64,000 nucleotides of DNA from Ketobacter sp036337295. GTDB lineage: Bacteria > Pseudomonadota > Gammaproteobacteria > Pseudomonadales > Ketobacteraceae. Below, piece by piece: positions 35,132 through 44,215 of the stretch; the stretch's first letter is position 1, and each line of letters begins with the position of its first letter. Under the pieces are notes generated by a model, which saw nothing but the letters and a program-made list of their open reading frames with translations, ran no database searches and had not been told where the DNA came from. The stretch lies in assembly GCA_036337295.1 (NCBI GenBank), contig JAYZEN010000001.1:1116001-1180000 (forward strand), in the 5' to 3' direction. A program made the position numbers and the translations under genes.

Positions 35132-36601
35132 CTACTTACCCCAAACCAAATCCAACTCCCGCGCCGCTTTCACATCATCCAGCCTTCTCACAGGCTGCGT
35201 ATAGGGCGCCCCTTTCACCAGATCCGGAGTCTCTTCCGCTTCTTTCTGGATTTTCACCATGGCTTCAATGAACCCATCCAGCTCATCCGGTGTTTCGGTT
35301 TCAGTGGGTTCGATCAACCAGCATTCCGGTACCAGCAGGGGGAAGTACGTGGTGGGCGCGTGGTAGCCGTAATCCAGCATGCGCTTGGCGAAGTCCATCG
35401 CCGTTACGTGCAGTTCTTTGGCCTGCTTGCTCAGGGTGATGATGAATTCGTGGGTGGCACGGCGATTGGGGTACGCCAATTGGAAGCCGGCCTGTTCGGC
35501 TTTTTTCATCATGTAGTTGGCGTTGAGCGTGGAGAATTCGCCCACTCGGTGCAGGCCTTCTTTACCCAGCACGCTGGCGTAGAAGAACGCACGCAACAGC
35601 ACGCCGGCGTTGCCCATGTAGGTGGACAGGCGGCCGATGGTGCCGGGGATGTCTTTTTCGGTAAGCCAGCGATAGTGGTCGGCGCCGTCTACGGTGTCTT
35701 TACCCACAATGGGCGTCGGCAGGTAAGGCAGCAAACGCTCGCCCACGCCCACCGGGCCGGCTCCGGGGCCACCGCCACCGTGGGGTGTGGCGAAGGTTTT
35801 GTGCAGGTTCATGTGCAGCACGTCAAAGCCCATGTCACCGGGGCGCACTTTACCCAGAATGGCGTTGAGGTTGGCGCCATCGTAATACAACAGGCCACCG
35901 GCACCGTGAACGGTTTTGGCGATCTCTTTGATTTTGCGTTCGAACACGCCGCAGGTGCTGGGGTTGGTCATCATCAGGCCGGCGGTGTGGGGGCCCACAG
36001 CGGCTTTCAGGGCTTCCACATCTACGTCGCCGTCTTTATCCACGGGAATTTCACGCACCTTGTAGCCACACATGACGGCGGTGGCAGGGTTGGTGCCGTG
36101 GGCGGCTTCGGGAATCAGGATTTCGGTCCGTTCGTGATCGTTACGCGCTTCGTGGTAGGCGCGAATCATGGCCACACCGGCGAACTCACCCTGGGCACCG
36201 GCCATGGGGGTTAACGACACGCCTTTCATGCCGGTGACGTCTTTCAGCACTTCCTGCAGATCGTGCAAACAGGCCAGGTAACCCTGGCTGTGTTGTTCCG
36301 GTGCCAGGGGATGGCGGCTCAGAAAGCCCGGCAACATAGCGGCACGATGGGCTCCACGGGGATTGTATTTCATGGTGCAGCTGCCCAGGGGATAAAACTG
36401 GGTATCGATGCTGAAGTTTTTGCGCGACAGGTTGGTGTAGTGACGCACCACCTGCATCTCGCCCACTTCCGGCATCAGGGGTTTTTCTTTGCGCAGCAGA
36501 CCTTCGGGAATACCGCCTTTCAGCTCCACGTCTTTTCCGTGAAAGTTTGGCGCTTGCGAGGTGGCACGACGGCCGCTTTGGCTCTTTTCAAATATCAACA
36601 T
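35132..36601 (-). CDS. gcvPB: Glycine dehydrogenase (decarboxylating), subunit 2
   Basis: A 489-residue C-terminal half of the P-protein, which carries the pyridoxal phosphate. The PLP lysine lies in MNLHKTFATPHGGGGPG. SCTMKYNPR and SLTPMAGAQGEFAG are also typical. ATG 36601 shares its A with the stop of gcvPA (TGATG), so translation is coupled. With subunit 1 it decarboxylates glycine and passes the aminomethyl group to the lipoyl arm of GcvH. The split P-protein differs from the single-chain GcvP of E. coli. Confidence 0.96.
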   Translation of the reverse strand: MLIFEKSQSGRRATSQAPNFHGKDVELKGGIPEGLLRKEKPLMPEVGEMQVVRHYTNLSRKNFSIDTQFYPLGSCTMKYNPRGAHRAAMLPGFLSRHPLAPEQHSQGYLACLHDLQEVLKDVTGMKGVSLTPMAGAQGEFAGVAMIRAYHEARNDHERTEILIPEAAHGTNPATAVMCGYKVREIPVDKDGDVDVEALKAAVGPHTAGLMMTNPSTCGVFERKIKEIAKTVHGAGGLLYYDGANLNAILGKVRPGDMGFDVLHMNLHKTFATPHGGGGPGAGPVGVGERLLPYLPTPIVGKDTVDGADHYRWLTEKDIPGTIGRLSTYMGNAGVLLRAFFYASVLGKEGLHRVGEFSTLNANYMMKKAEQAGFQLAYPNRRATHEFIITLSKQAKELHVTAMDFAKRMLDYGYHAPTTYFPLLVPECWLIEPTETETPDELDGFIEAMVKIQKEAEETPDLVKGAPYTQPVRRLDDVKAARELDLVWGK

Positions 36602-37956
36602 CACAGCACCTCCTGCAGGGCCGCTGCATAACGATCCAGATCCGCTTCGATTTTGGTTTCGGTGGCACACAACAATATGCAGCCATCCAGTTCCACATAA
36701 TAAGCGCTTAAGTCCACGCCCCCTTGAATGCCTTTGTCCGCCAGCTTGTTCAGCACGTCGCCCGCGTTTCCAGGCACCCGAATCACCACCTCGTGAAAGG
36801 TGGACGCCGTAAAGACTTTTTCCACGCCGTTGATGGCGGTGAGTTTTTGCAGCAGGCTTTGGGTATTGTTGTGGCTGGCCACGGCCACTTGCTGCAGGCC
36901 ATCGGCACCCAGCAGGCTCATGTACACGGTGGCGGCGGTCATGGCCAGACCCTGGTTGGTACAGATGTTGGAGGTGGCCTTGGAACGGCGGATGTGTTGT
37001 TCACGGGCCTGCAACGTCAAGGCAAAACCGGGGCGGCCTTCCATGTCGACGGTACGGCCAATGATGCGGCCGGGCATCTGGCGCACGTGCTGTTGTTTGC
37101 AGGTGATGAATCCAAAGTACGGACCACCGGAGGAAAGCGGCACGCCCAAAGGCTGGCCTTCACCCACGGCAATGTCGGCGCCCTGCTCACCCCATTCACC
37201 GGGTGGTTTCAACAACGCCAGCGACGTGGGGTTCACCGATGCGATCACCAGCATGCCGTTGGCGTGGGCCCAATCGGTCAATGCATCCACGTCTTCCAGC
37301 GAGCCGAAAAAGTTGGGCTGCTGAATAATTAAAGCGGCAAAATCCTGGCCTTCAAAATGCTTCAACGCGGCCACCGGGGTGGTGCCCTGTTCACTGCAAT
37401 AGGCCACTTCCACCAGCTCCAACCCCTGGTTGTCGACGATGTTGGTGGTGGCCTGGCGATACAGCGGATTCACACTGGTGAGCACCAATGCTTTTTTGGA
37501 TTTGGATTTGCGGTTGGCGCGCACGGCCATCAACACCGCCTCAGACAAACCGGAGCCGCCGTCGTACAAAGACGCGTTGGACACATCCATACCGGCAAGG
37601 TGGGCGATCATGGATTGGTATTCGTAAATCACCTGCAGTGTGCCCTGGCTGGCTTCCGCCTGATAAGGCGTGTACGCGGTGAGGAATTCCCCACGCCCGG
37701 CCACTTCCCACACGGCGGCGGGAATATGGTGCTCGTAGGCACCGGCGCCGATAAAACACAGATTGCCGCTGTCCTGCGCGGCGCGATCGCTCATGATGCG
37801 CATGGTTTCCATCTCGGTTTTACCGGGCGGAACCTGTTGCAGGGGCTGGGCGATGATGTCCTTGGGGATTTCATCAAACAGATCGTCGATGCTGTTCACG
37901 CCGATGGTGTCGAGCATGCGTTTTACGTCATCGTCTGTGTGGGGAATGTAGGGCAT
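36601..37956 (-). CDS. gcvPA: Glycine dehydrogenase (decarboxylating), subunit 1
   Basis: A 451-residue N-terminal half of the P-protein. It has the family features MPYIPHTDDDVKRML, FIGAGAYEHHIPAAV, PYQAEASQGTLQVIYEYQ and YFGFITCKQQHVRQMPGRI, and forms a heterotetramer with GcvPB. Start ATG 37956. The 88 bp between it and gcvH contain a hairpin followed by T-rich sequence on the coding strand (see 37978-38016), so expression from gcvT may be attenuated before it. Confidence 0.95.
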   Translation of the reverse strand: MPYIPHTDDDVKRMLDTIGVNSIDDLFDEIPKDIIAQPLQQVPPGKTEMETMRIMSDRAAQDSGNLCFIGAGAYEHHIPAAVWEVAGRGEFLTAYTPYQAEASQGTLQVIYEYQSMIAHLAGMDVSNASLYDGGSGLSEAVLMAVRANRKSKSKKALVLTSVNPLYRQATTNIVDNQGLELVEVAYCSEQGTTPVAALKHFEGQDFAALIIQQPNFFGSLEDVDALTDWAHANGMLVIASVNPTSLALLKPPGEWGEQGADIAVGEGQPLGVPLSSGGPYFGFITCKQQHVRQMPGRIIGRTVDMEGRPGFALTLQAREQHIRRSKATSNICTNQGLAMTAATVYMSLLGADGLQQVAVASHNNTQSLLQKLTAINGVEKVFTASTFHEVVIRVPGNAGDVLNKLADKGIQGGVDLSAYYVELDGCILLCATETKIEADLDRYAAALQEVL

Positions 37957-37977
37957 GTTGGGTACCGTGAATCAGGA

Positions 37978-38016
37978 AGATAAAAATGCAAAAGCCCGAC
38001 TGCAGTGAATCGGGCT
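37978..38016 (-). terminator. Terminator-like hairpin between gcvH and gcvPA
   Basis: AGCCCGA (37993-37999) pairs with TCGGGCT (38010-38016), and the minus strand then reads TTTTGCATTTTTATC. It looks like an intrinsic terminator with an interrupted T run, placed inside the operon just upstream of the gcvPA start. Confidence 0.65.
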
Positions 38017-38044
38017 AGTATTCGGCTCAAGTCAGCGAGTTGGC

Positions 38045-38431
38045 TTACTCGTCTTCGATCTGCGCCTGATATTCGTCGGCGGTCAGGGTGTTTTCCAACT
38101 CGGATTCATCCGCGATCTGCACCTTGAACATCCAGCCCTCACCATAAGGATCGGAGTTGACGGTTTCCGGTGCTTCTTCCAACAGACCGTTAATCTCAAT
38201 CACTTCGCCGGAGACCGGGGTGTAGATGTCTGATGCGGCTTTGACCGACTCCACCACACCGGCTTCGTCACCGGCGGCCAGCTCGGTGCCCACTTCGGGC
38301 ATTTCCACAAACACCAGATCGCCCATGGCGTGCTGGGCGTGGGCGGTGATGCCGATGATGGCCACGCCGTCTTCCACCCGCACCCACTCGTGGGAAGAGA
38401 GGTAACGCAATTCGGTTGGTATTTCGCTCAT
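38045..38431 (-). CDS. gcvH: Glycine cleavage system H protein
   Basis: A 128-residue lipoyl carrier protein. The lipoylated Lys is in VVESVKAASDIYTPVSG (Lys about 64). It shuttles the aminomethyl group from the P-protein to GcvT and then to the dihydrolipoyl dehydrogenase. Length and motif are typical. It is the second gene of the minus-strand operon. Confidence 0.97.
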   Translation of the reverse strand: MSEIPTELRYLSSHEWVRVEDGVAIIGITAHAQHAMGDLVFVEMPEVGTELAAGDEAGVVESVKAASDIYTPVSGEVIEINGLLEEAPETVNSDPYGEGWMFKVQIADESELENTLTADEYQAQIEDE

Positions 38432-38473
38432 GTTGATTCCTCAGAACTGATATAGATTATTGAGACTTTGAAA

Positions 38474-39571
38474 TTAAAAAACCTGTTTGCCATTGCGCAC
38501 GAAAGGCGGCTTCACCACTTTGACGTCGTGCAGCTTGCCCCGGATTTCCACCTGGGCGGCCTCGCCGGTGGCGGCGGGCACCCGTGCCAAAGCTATAGAA
38601 TATCCCAAGGTGGGGGAAAATGTACCACTGGTGATCTCACCCTCGCCCACATTGGCCACAATCACTTTTTGATGACCGCGCAAGACACCGCGGGTTTCCA
38701 GCACCAGGCCCACCTGCTTCATGGCGGGGCCGCTGGCCTTCTCGGCGGCAATGGGCCCGCGACCGATGAATTCACGGTCTTCCGGCGCCCAGGCGATGGT
38801 CCAGCCCATGCCCGCCGCCAGGGGTGAGACGCTGTCATCCATATCGGAACCGTACAGGTTCATGCCGGCTTCCAGGCGCAGGGTATCGCGGGCACCCAGG
38901 CCACAGGGGGCGACGCCACCTTCGATCAATTGCTGCCAGAAGGCCGGTGCCTGCTCATTGGGGAGCATGATTTCCAGACCATCTTCACCAGTGTAGCCAG
39001 TGCGGGCAATAAACCAGTCGTCGGCCGGCAGACCCTGGAATACGCTCAATGACTGGATCACAGCGGCTTTGGGTTCCCCCACCACGGCACAGGTTTTGGC
39101 GATGGCGTTGGGGCCCTGCACGGCGATCATGGCAAAGTCCGGACGCTCGGTAATGGTGACGCTGAAACCCTGGCTTTGGGTTGCCATCCAGGCCAGGTCC
39201 TTCTCGCGGGTGGCGCAGTTCACCACCACTCTGAACCAGCCTTGTGTGTTGCCGTCCTGCATGTTGTAGACGATCAGGTCATCGATGACGCCACCGTCTA
39301 GATTCAGCATTCCACTATAAAGGGCTTTACCCGGGGTTTTCAGCTTGGCCACATCATTCGCCAGCAGATATTGCAGGAATGCCTTACTGCCCTCGCCCTG
39401 CACATCCACCACGGTCATGTGGGACACATCGAACATCCCGGCATCCGTACGCACCTGATTGTGTTCCTCAATCTGGGAGCCGTAGTTGATGGGCATATCC
39501 CAGCCGCCGAAATCCACCATTTTGGCACCGGCTTGCAAGTGACTTTCGTAAAGGGCTGTGCGATTGGCCAT
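38474..39571 (-). CDS. gcvT: Glycine cleavage system T protein (aminomethyltransferase)
   Basis: A 365-residue enzyme that transfers the methylene group to tetrahydrofolate and releases ammonia. It has YESHLQAGAKMVDFGGWDMPINYGSQ, DVSHM, YTGEDGLEIM and LGARDTLRLEAGMNLYG. ATG 39571 follows GGAGA; an in-frame start 33 bp upstream would add an extension not typical of GcvT. First gene of the gcv operon. The 121 bp up to the LysR gene are too short for the usual tandem glycine riboswitch, and I see none. Confidence 0.95.
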   Translation of the reverse strand: MANRTALYESHLQAGAKMVDFGGWDMPINYGSQIEEHNQVRTDAGMFDVSHMTVVDVQGEGSKAFLQYLLANDVAKLKTPGKALYSGMLNLDGGVIDDLIVYNMQDGNTQGWFRVVVNCATREKDLAWMATQSQGFSVTITERPDFAMIAVQGPNAIAKTCAVVGEPKAAVIQSLSVFQGLPADDWFIARTGYTGEDGLEIMLPNEQAPAFWQQLIEGGVAPCGLGARDTLRLEAGMNLYGSDMDDSVSPLAAGMGWTIAWAPEDREFIGRGPIAAEKASGPAMKQVGLVLETRGVLRGHQKVIVANVGEGEITSGTFSPTLGYSIALARVPAATGEAAQVEIRGKLHDVKVVKPPFVRNGKQVF

Positions 39572-39692
39572 GGGTGTTCTCCGTTTTTGGCACGATTGTA
39601 CCAAAACAATCGCTATGGTGTAGCTTCCGGGTCGATTTTAGGGGGGCAATTGTACTCAGGACGGGGGCGGGTGGCCAGTGGCGCCGCTCGCA

Positions 39693-40598
39693 CTATTGCA
39701 GCAGGTCGTGTATCTGCTGTCGCAGCCAATTACGCAGCTGGTCGGAATGGGTCCGTTCATGCCAGATCTGCATCACCTTTGCCGTGGGTACTGCAATCGG
39801 CAGTTCATGAATGACCAATCCGTCATCGAGATCGGCCGCCGTTTTGGCGAGGGATTCCAGGCAAGTGACGATCCGGTTGCTGTTGCGCACGATGGCGGCA
39901 GGGGATAAAAAACCGGACACTCCGGCGCTGACCCGGCGACTGAGTTTTTGCCGCTGCAACACCTCGTCCACCAGCCCCTGCAGATCCCCGGTGAGGGTCG
40001 TCACAATATGCTCGCAGGCCAGGTAGGCTTCCAGATCAAGCGGCTCGCCGATAAAACGGTTCTGGCGGGCAGCCAGCACCACAAAGCGCTCCTCACACAG
40101 TTTTTGCTGGCGGAAGCTGTCAGGCAAATCGGAATAGAAACCGGCGATGGCCAGATCACATTGGCCACTTTCCAGTTCCGCGCGGGGCAGACGCCCGTTG
40201 GTATTGTGGGCCACCAGGGTGACATTGGGGGCCTGCTCACTGAGCCGAGTCAGCAAGCGGGGAAACAGGGTTTGTTCCATGTAGTCGGTGGTGTAGATAT
40301 GCAGCCGTTCTTCCCGGTGCAGAAAGTCCTGTTCATCCAGCGATAGAAAGAAGTGTTCAACCGCCCCCATGAGTGTGCCCACCTGGCGGGCAATCTGATG
40401 CGCCTTGGGGGTAGGGGTCAGGCCTCGTGGCGCCTTGATGAACAGCGGATCTTTCCACTCATTGCGCATTTTGTTGATCTTGTGGGTAAGCCCCGGCTGA
40501 CTGATGGACAACCGTTCCGCCGCACGGGAAGCATTGCATTCTTGATACAGCACATGGAAGACCAGCAGCAGGTTCAGATCATATCGTGAGACATCCAT
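39693..40598 (-). CDS. LysR-family transcriptional regulator
   Basis: A 301-residue regulator. The N-terminal winged HTH reads LNLLLVFHVLYQECNASRAAERLSISQPGLTHKINKMR, with the usual sensory domain behind it. It resembles NodD/LeuO-like regulators. It is divergent from the DJ-1/PfpI gene (90 bp apart), and a 12-bp palindrome ATATTAGAATAT (40629-40640) in that gap is a possible binding site. It also lies 121 bp upstream of gcvT on the same strand. The likely target is the divergent gene. Confidence 0.9.
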   Translation of the reverse strand: MDVSRYDLNLLLVFHVLYQECNASRAAERLSISQPGLTHKINKMRNEWKDPLFIKAPRGLTPTPKAHQIARQVGTLMGAVEHFFLSLDEQDFLHREERLHIYTTDYMEQTLFPRLLTRLSEQAPNVTLVAHNTNGRLPRAELESGQCDLAIAGFYSDLPDSFRQQKLCEERFVVLAARQNRFIGEPLDLEAYLACEHIVTTLTGDLQGLVDEVLQRQKLSRRVSAGVSGFLSPAAIVRNSNRIVTCLESLAKTAADLDDGLVIHELPIAVPTAKVMQIWHERTHSDQLRNWLRQQIHDLLQ

Positions 40599-40652
40599 TT
40601 TTCTTATAGCTCATATTGGATTTTTAAAATATTAGAATATCACAGGCCTTTC

Positions 40653-40658
40653 TATAAT
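40653..40658 (+). promoter_or_regulatory. -10 box of the DJ-1/PfpI gene
   Basis: A consensus TATAAT precedes a strong ribosome-binding site, AAGGAGG (40674-40680), and ATG 40689. No good -35 box is seen, which fits activation by the divergent LysR protein. Confidence 0.55.
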
Positions 40659-40688
40659 GGGCGCACGTCAATTAAGGAGGAATACCTG

Positions 40689-41381
40689 ATGGAAAGCCTG
40701 AAGATTCTGATGATTCTCACCTCTCACGCCAGCCTGGGGGATACCGGCCACCCCACCGGTTTCTGGCTGGAGGAGTTCACCACCCCCTACTACGCGTTCG
40801 TTGATGCCGGTGCAGACGTCACCCTGGCTTCCCCCCAAGGCGGGCAGCCGCCCGTTGACCCCCGCAGTGAAGATGAGTCCGCCCAAACCGATTCCACCCG
40901 TCGTTTTTTGGATGATCCTGAGCTGCAACAGAAGCTGGCCAGCACTCATAAACTGGCAGACATGCAACATGACCAGTTCGACGCTGTTTTTTATCCCGGT
41001 GGCCATGGTCCGTTGTGGGATCTGGCGGAGGATGCAGCCTCCATTGCCTTGATCGAAGCCTTCTATAACGGAGGTAAACCTGTGGGGGCAGTGTGTCATG
41101 GTCCGGCGGTGCTGCGGCATCCCAAAAACGCATCAGGTGCGCCATTGGTACAAGGCAAACGGGTGACCGGCTTTTCCAACACCGAAGAAGCGGCAGTGGA
41201 ACTCACTAATGTGGTGCCCTTTTTGGTAGAGGATATGCTGCAGGAAAACGGGGGCCACTATGAACGAGCCGCAGATTGGCACAGCCATGTGGTGGTGGAT
41301 GGCCTGCTGATCACCGGGCAGAACCCGGCGTCTTCAGCCGCAACGGCGCAGGCGTTACTGAAGGTTATACCGAAACGTTAG
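40689..41381 (+). CDS. DJ-1/PfpI (Hsp31-like) class I glutamine amidotransferase-fold protein
   Basis: A 230-residue protein. The nucleophile elbow is GAVCHGPAVL (Cys about 136), the acidic partner region is FYPGGHGPLWDL, and the N-terminal Glu is in FWLEEFTTPYY. It fits Hsp31/DJ-1 subfamily members that act as chaperones or glyoxalase-III-like enzymes on methylglyoxal. It overlaps the stop of the convergent iron permease gene by 4 bp. Confidence 0.9.
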   Translation: MESLKILMILTSHASLGDTGHPTGFWLEEFTTPYYAFVDAGADVTLASPQGGQPPVDPRSEDESAQTDSTRRFLDDPELQQKLASTHKLADMQHDQFDAVFYPGGHGPLWDLAEDAASIALIEAFYNGGKPVGAVCHGPAVLRHPKNASGAPLVQGKRVTGFSNTEEAAVELTNVVPFLVEDMLQENGGHYERAADWHSHVVVDGLLITGQNPASSAATAQALLKVIPKR

Positions 41382-43024
41382 TGCGCCGAACGACGCACAA
41401 GAATGATCACCGGCAGCAGGCCCACCAGCACGATGGACAAACCGGGCAGGGCCGCCTGTTGCCACAATCCTTCTGAAGTCATTTCATAAATGCGCACCGC
41501 TAATGTGTCCCAACCAAAGGGACGCATCAGCAAGGTGGCGGGCATTTCTTTCATCACATCCACAAACACCAGCAGGGCAGCCGTGAGCAGCCCGGGGGCC
41601 AGCATGGGCAGGTAGATGCGGCGCACGATTTCCGGTGGTCGCGCGCCCAGGATAGCCGCCGCCTCCGGAATGGAGGGTTTGATGCGATCCAGGCTGGTTT
41701 CCACCGGGCCGAAGGCCGCTGCCAGAAAGCGGGTGGTATAGGCCAGCAGCAGGGCCAACACGCCCCCCACAAACAGGGGCTGCACTGGCAGGCCCAGCAG
41801 GGTCTGCAGTTGCGCCGCCCAGTGGTCCAACCAGTTGAAGCTGAGCATGATGCCCACCGCCAGCACCGAGCCCGGCAGGGCGTAGCCCACGGTGGCCAGG
41901 CGCACAATCCCGGTGGACAGGGCCCCTTTGTAGGTGCGGTTAAACAGGGCCAGCAGGAACGCCGCCAGCACGGTGACCAGTGCGGCGATGGCCGCCAGAC
42001 TGAGGGTATGGCCCACCAGGTCCAGGTAACGGGTGTCCCAGTCCCGCCAGGCACCCCGCGCAATCCAATACACCAGCTGGCCCACGGGAATCAGGAACGC
42101 CACCAGGAACACCAGCCCACACCAGCCGGATACCAGCCAGGCCTTGGGCCCATTAAGCTGCAAGCGGGCCTGGGCGGCGCGGCGGCGGCTGTTCTGGTAA
42201 TAGCGGGCGGAACCTCGGGCCCGGCGCTCCAGATACAGGCCCGCCAGCACGATCACCAGCAGCATGGAGGCCAGCTGCGCCGCCGTCTGCAGGTTGAAAA
42301 AGCCATACCAGGCCTTGTAGATGGCGGTGGTGAAAGTGTCGTAATTGAACACGGCCACGGCACCGAAATCCGCCAGGGTTTCCATCAGAGCCAGCGCCAC
42401 ACCGGCCACAATGGCGGGTCGCGCCATGGGCAGGGCCACCTGCAGGAACCCCTGCAGCGGCGACAACCCCAGCACCCGGGCCGCCTCCAGGGGCTCCCGG
42501 CCCTGGGCCAGAAAGGCATTGCGCGACAACATGTACACGTAAGGGTACAGCACCAGCGACATCACCATCACCACGGCGCCGGTGCCGCGAAAACTGAAGG
42601 AATAGCGGGTGCCCATGTACTCCCGCATCAAGGATTGCACGGGGCCGGCGTAGTCCAGCAGGCCCACCATGACAAAGGCCATCACATAGGCCGGCACCGC
42701 CAACGGCAGCATCAGGGCCACATCAAAATACTTGCGGCCGGGGAATTCACAGGTGGCGGTAAACCAGGCCAGGGGCACCCCCAGCAGCAGGACGCTGCAG
42801 GCCACCCCCAGCACCAGTACCAGGGTATTGCCCAGCAGACGAAACAATTGGGTCTGGGCCAGGTGCAGCCAGATATCCGCGTCCACACTGCCCCAGCTGA
42901 AGGCAATCACCAGCAGTGGCGCACCCACCACCAGCGCCAGCAGCAGGGCGCAGCTGCGCAACAACCCCACCCGCCGGAGTGTTTTCGGCAGGTAGGGCTG
43001 GGGGCGGGAAATGGCGATAGACAA
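41378..43024 (-). CDS. Iron(III) ABC transporter permease (FbpB-like)
   Basis: A 548-residue inner-membrane permease with two copies of the binding-protein-dependent permease domain, about twelve membrane segments in all. EAA-loop motifs are seen in EAARVLGLSPLQGFLQVALPMARPAIVAG and EAAAILGARPPEIVRRIYLPMLAPGLL. This double-domain form is typical of FbpB/ThiP-type ferric iron permeases. The start is TTG 43024, just after the binding-protein gene. The ATPase gene (fbpC) is not in this window. Confidence 0.9.
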   Translation of the reverse strand: MSIAISRPQPYLPKTLRRVGLLRSCALLLALVVGAPLLVIAFSWGSVDADIWLHLAQTQLFRLLGNTLVLVLGVACSVLLLGVPLAWFTATCEFPGRKYFDVALMLPLAVPAYVMAFVMVGLLDYAGPVQSLMREYMGTRYSFSFRGTGAVVMVMSLVLYPYVYMLSRNAFLAQGREPLEAARVLGLSPLQGFLQVALPMARPAIVAGVALALMETLADFGAVAVFNYDTFTTAIYKAWYGFFNLQTAAQLASMLLVIVLAGLYLERRARGSARYYQNSRRRAAQARLQLNGPKAWLVSGWCGLVFLVAFLIPVGQLVYWIARGAWRDWDTRYLDLVGHTLSLAAIAALVTVLAAFLLALFNRTYKGALSTGIVRLATVGYALPGSVLAVGIMLSFNWLDHWAAQLQTLLGLPVQPLFVGGVLALLLAYTTRFLAAAFGPVETSLDRIKPSIPEAAAILGARPPEIVRRIYLPMLAPGLLTAALLVFVDVMKEMPATLLMRPFGWDTLAVRIYEMTSEGLWQQAALPGLSIVLVGLLPVIILVRRSAH

Positions 43025-43034
43025 TGGCGCCGGC

Positions 43035-44105
43035 TTAACGGTAACCGGCCCGGTCCATCAGTTTGATGGCTTCCACCTGACGGCGACCGGCCACTTCCAC
43101 ATTCAGGTCGTCAGCCTTGAACTCGCCCCAGGTTTTCACCAGATCGTCCACCGACACATTCGGGTTCACCGGGTACTCCATGTTGATCCCGGCGAACATG
43201 GCCTGGGCTTCGCCCTGGGCCAGCCATTCCAACAACTGGCGGGCCAGCTCCGGATGCTTGGCATGCTGGGTGATGCCCGCACCGGAAATATTCACATGCA
43301 CACCGGAGGTCTGCTGATTGGGCCAGAACAGGGCCATGGGAATCTCCGGGGTGTCCTTCTGCAGGCGGCCAAAATAGTAAGTATTCACTATGCCCACGTC
43401 ACACTGGCCAGCAACGATGGCCTCCATCAGGGCGGTGTCATTGGGGAACACGTCGGTGGCCAGGTTATCCACCCAGCCCTTGACGATCTCTTCAGTGCGC
43501 TCCGGGCCGTGCCGCTCGATCAGAGTGGCCACCAGGGATTGGTTATAAACCTTCTTGGAGGTACGCAGGCAAAGGCGGCCATCCCACTCCCCGGTGGACA
43601 GATTCTCATAGGTGGACAGCTCTTCCGGCTTCACCCGCTCGGTGGAATAGACAATGGTGCGGGCCCGCACCGACAGGCCAAACCAGCGGTTTTCGGAATC
43701 CTGGAACTTCTCAGGCACATTGGCTTCCAGAACGTCGGACTGTACCGGCTGGAACAGCCCCATGTTGGCCGCCTGCCACAGGTTGCCGGCGTCCACGGTG
43801 ATCAGCATGTCTGCCGGGGTGCGCTCCGCTTCCGCCTCCAGGCGTGCCATCAACGGCCCTTCGCCGTCGGTCAGGTAGGACACCTTGATGCCGGTTTCCG
43901 CCGTGAACTGATCGAACAGGGGTTTGACCAGGTGCTCCTTACGGGAGGAATACACCACAATCTCGCCGCCCTGGGCTGCCGTGGCCGCCGCCTCAGCCGG
44001 CACCGGCTCGGAGGTGGCTTCCTCCTGCTCGCTGCAACCTGCCAGCCAACCCAATGTGATTAATGCCATCGAGGACAGCACCCTGCCGGAAATACGCTTT
44101 ACCAT
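43035..44105 (-). CDS. Iron(III) ABC transporter substrate-binding protein
   Basis: A 356-residue periplasmic iron-binding protein of the FbpA/FutA family. The N-terminal lipoprotein-like signal is LSSMALITLGWLAGCSEQEEA (Cys about 24). The ligand region includes YSSRKEHLVKPLFDQF, FGLSVRARTIVYSTERVKPEEL and GIVNTYYFGRL, whose tyrosines coordinate ferric iron. It precedes the permease gene by 10 bp. A Fur-box-like sequence lies at 44151-44165 upstream. Confidence 0.92.
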   Translation of the reverse strand: MVKRISGRVLSSMALITLGWLAGCSEQEEATSEPVPAEAAATAAQGGEIVVYSSRKEHLVKPLFDQFTAETGIKVSYLTDGEGPLMARLEAEAERTPADMLITVDAGNLWQAANMGLFQPVQSDVLEANVPEKFQDSENRWFGLSVRARTIVYSTERVKPEELSTYENLSTGEWDGRLCLRTSKKVYNQSLVATLIERHGPERTEEIVKGWVDNLATDVFPNDTALMEAIVAGQCDVGIVNTYYFGRLQKDTPEIPMALFWPNQQTSGVHVNISGAGITQHAKHPELARQLLEWLAQGEAQAMFAGINMEYPVNPNVSVDDLVKTWGEFKADDLNVEVAGRRQVEAIKLMDRAGYR

Positions 44106-44150
44106 AAGAACACCTCTGAATTCATGAGTTTGAATAGCGACGGCCGAAAA

Positions 44151-44165
44151 TGATAATTTGTGTCA
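44151..44165. promoter_or_regulatory. Candidate Fur box
   Basis: TGATAAT-T-TGTGTCA: the first heptamer matches the Fur 7-1-7 consensus perfectly and the second in four of seven positions. It lies 46-60 bp upstream of the iron binding-protein start, as expected for iron repression. Confidence 0.5.
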
Positions 44166-44215
44166 TTTGCAAATGAAACAGCTTATCGGAGTTTTTTGCA
44201 GAAAGCTGACGGAAA

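Noticed and set aside
39572..39692. Glycine riboswitch ahead of gcvT
   Set aside because: Only 121 bp lie between the LysR gene and gcvT and no tandem aptamer pattern could be recognised.
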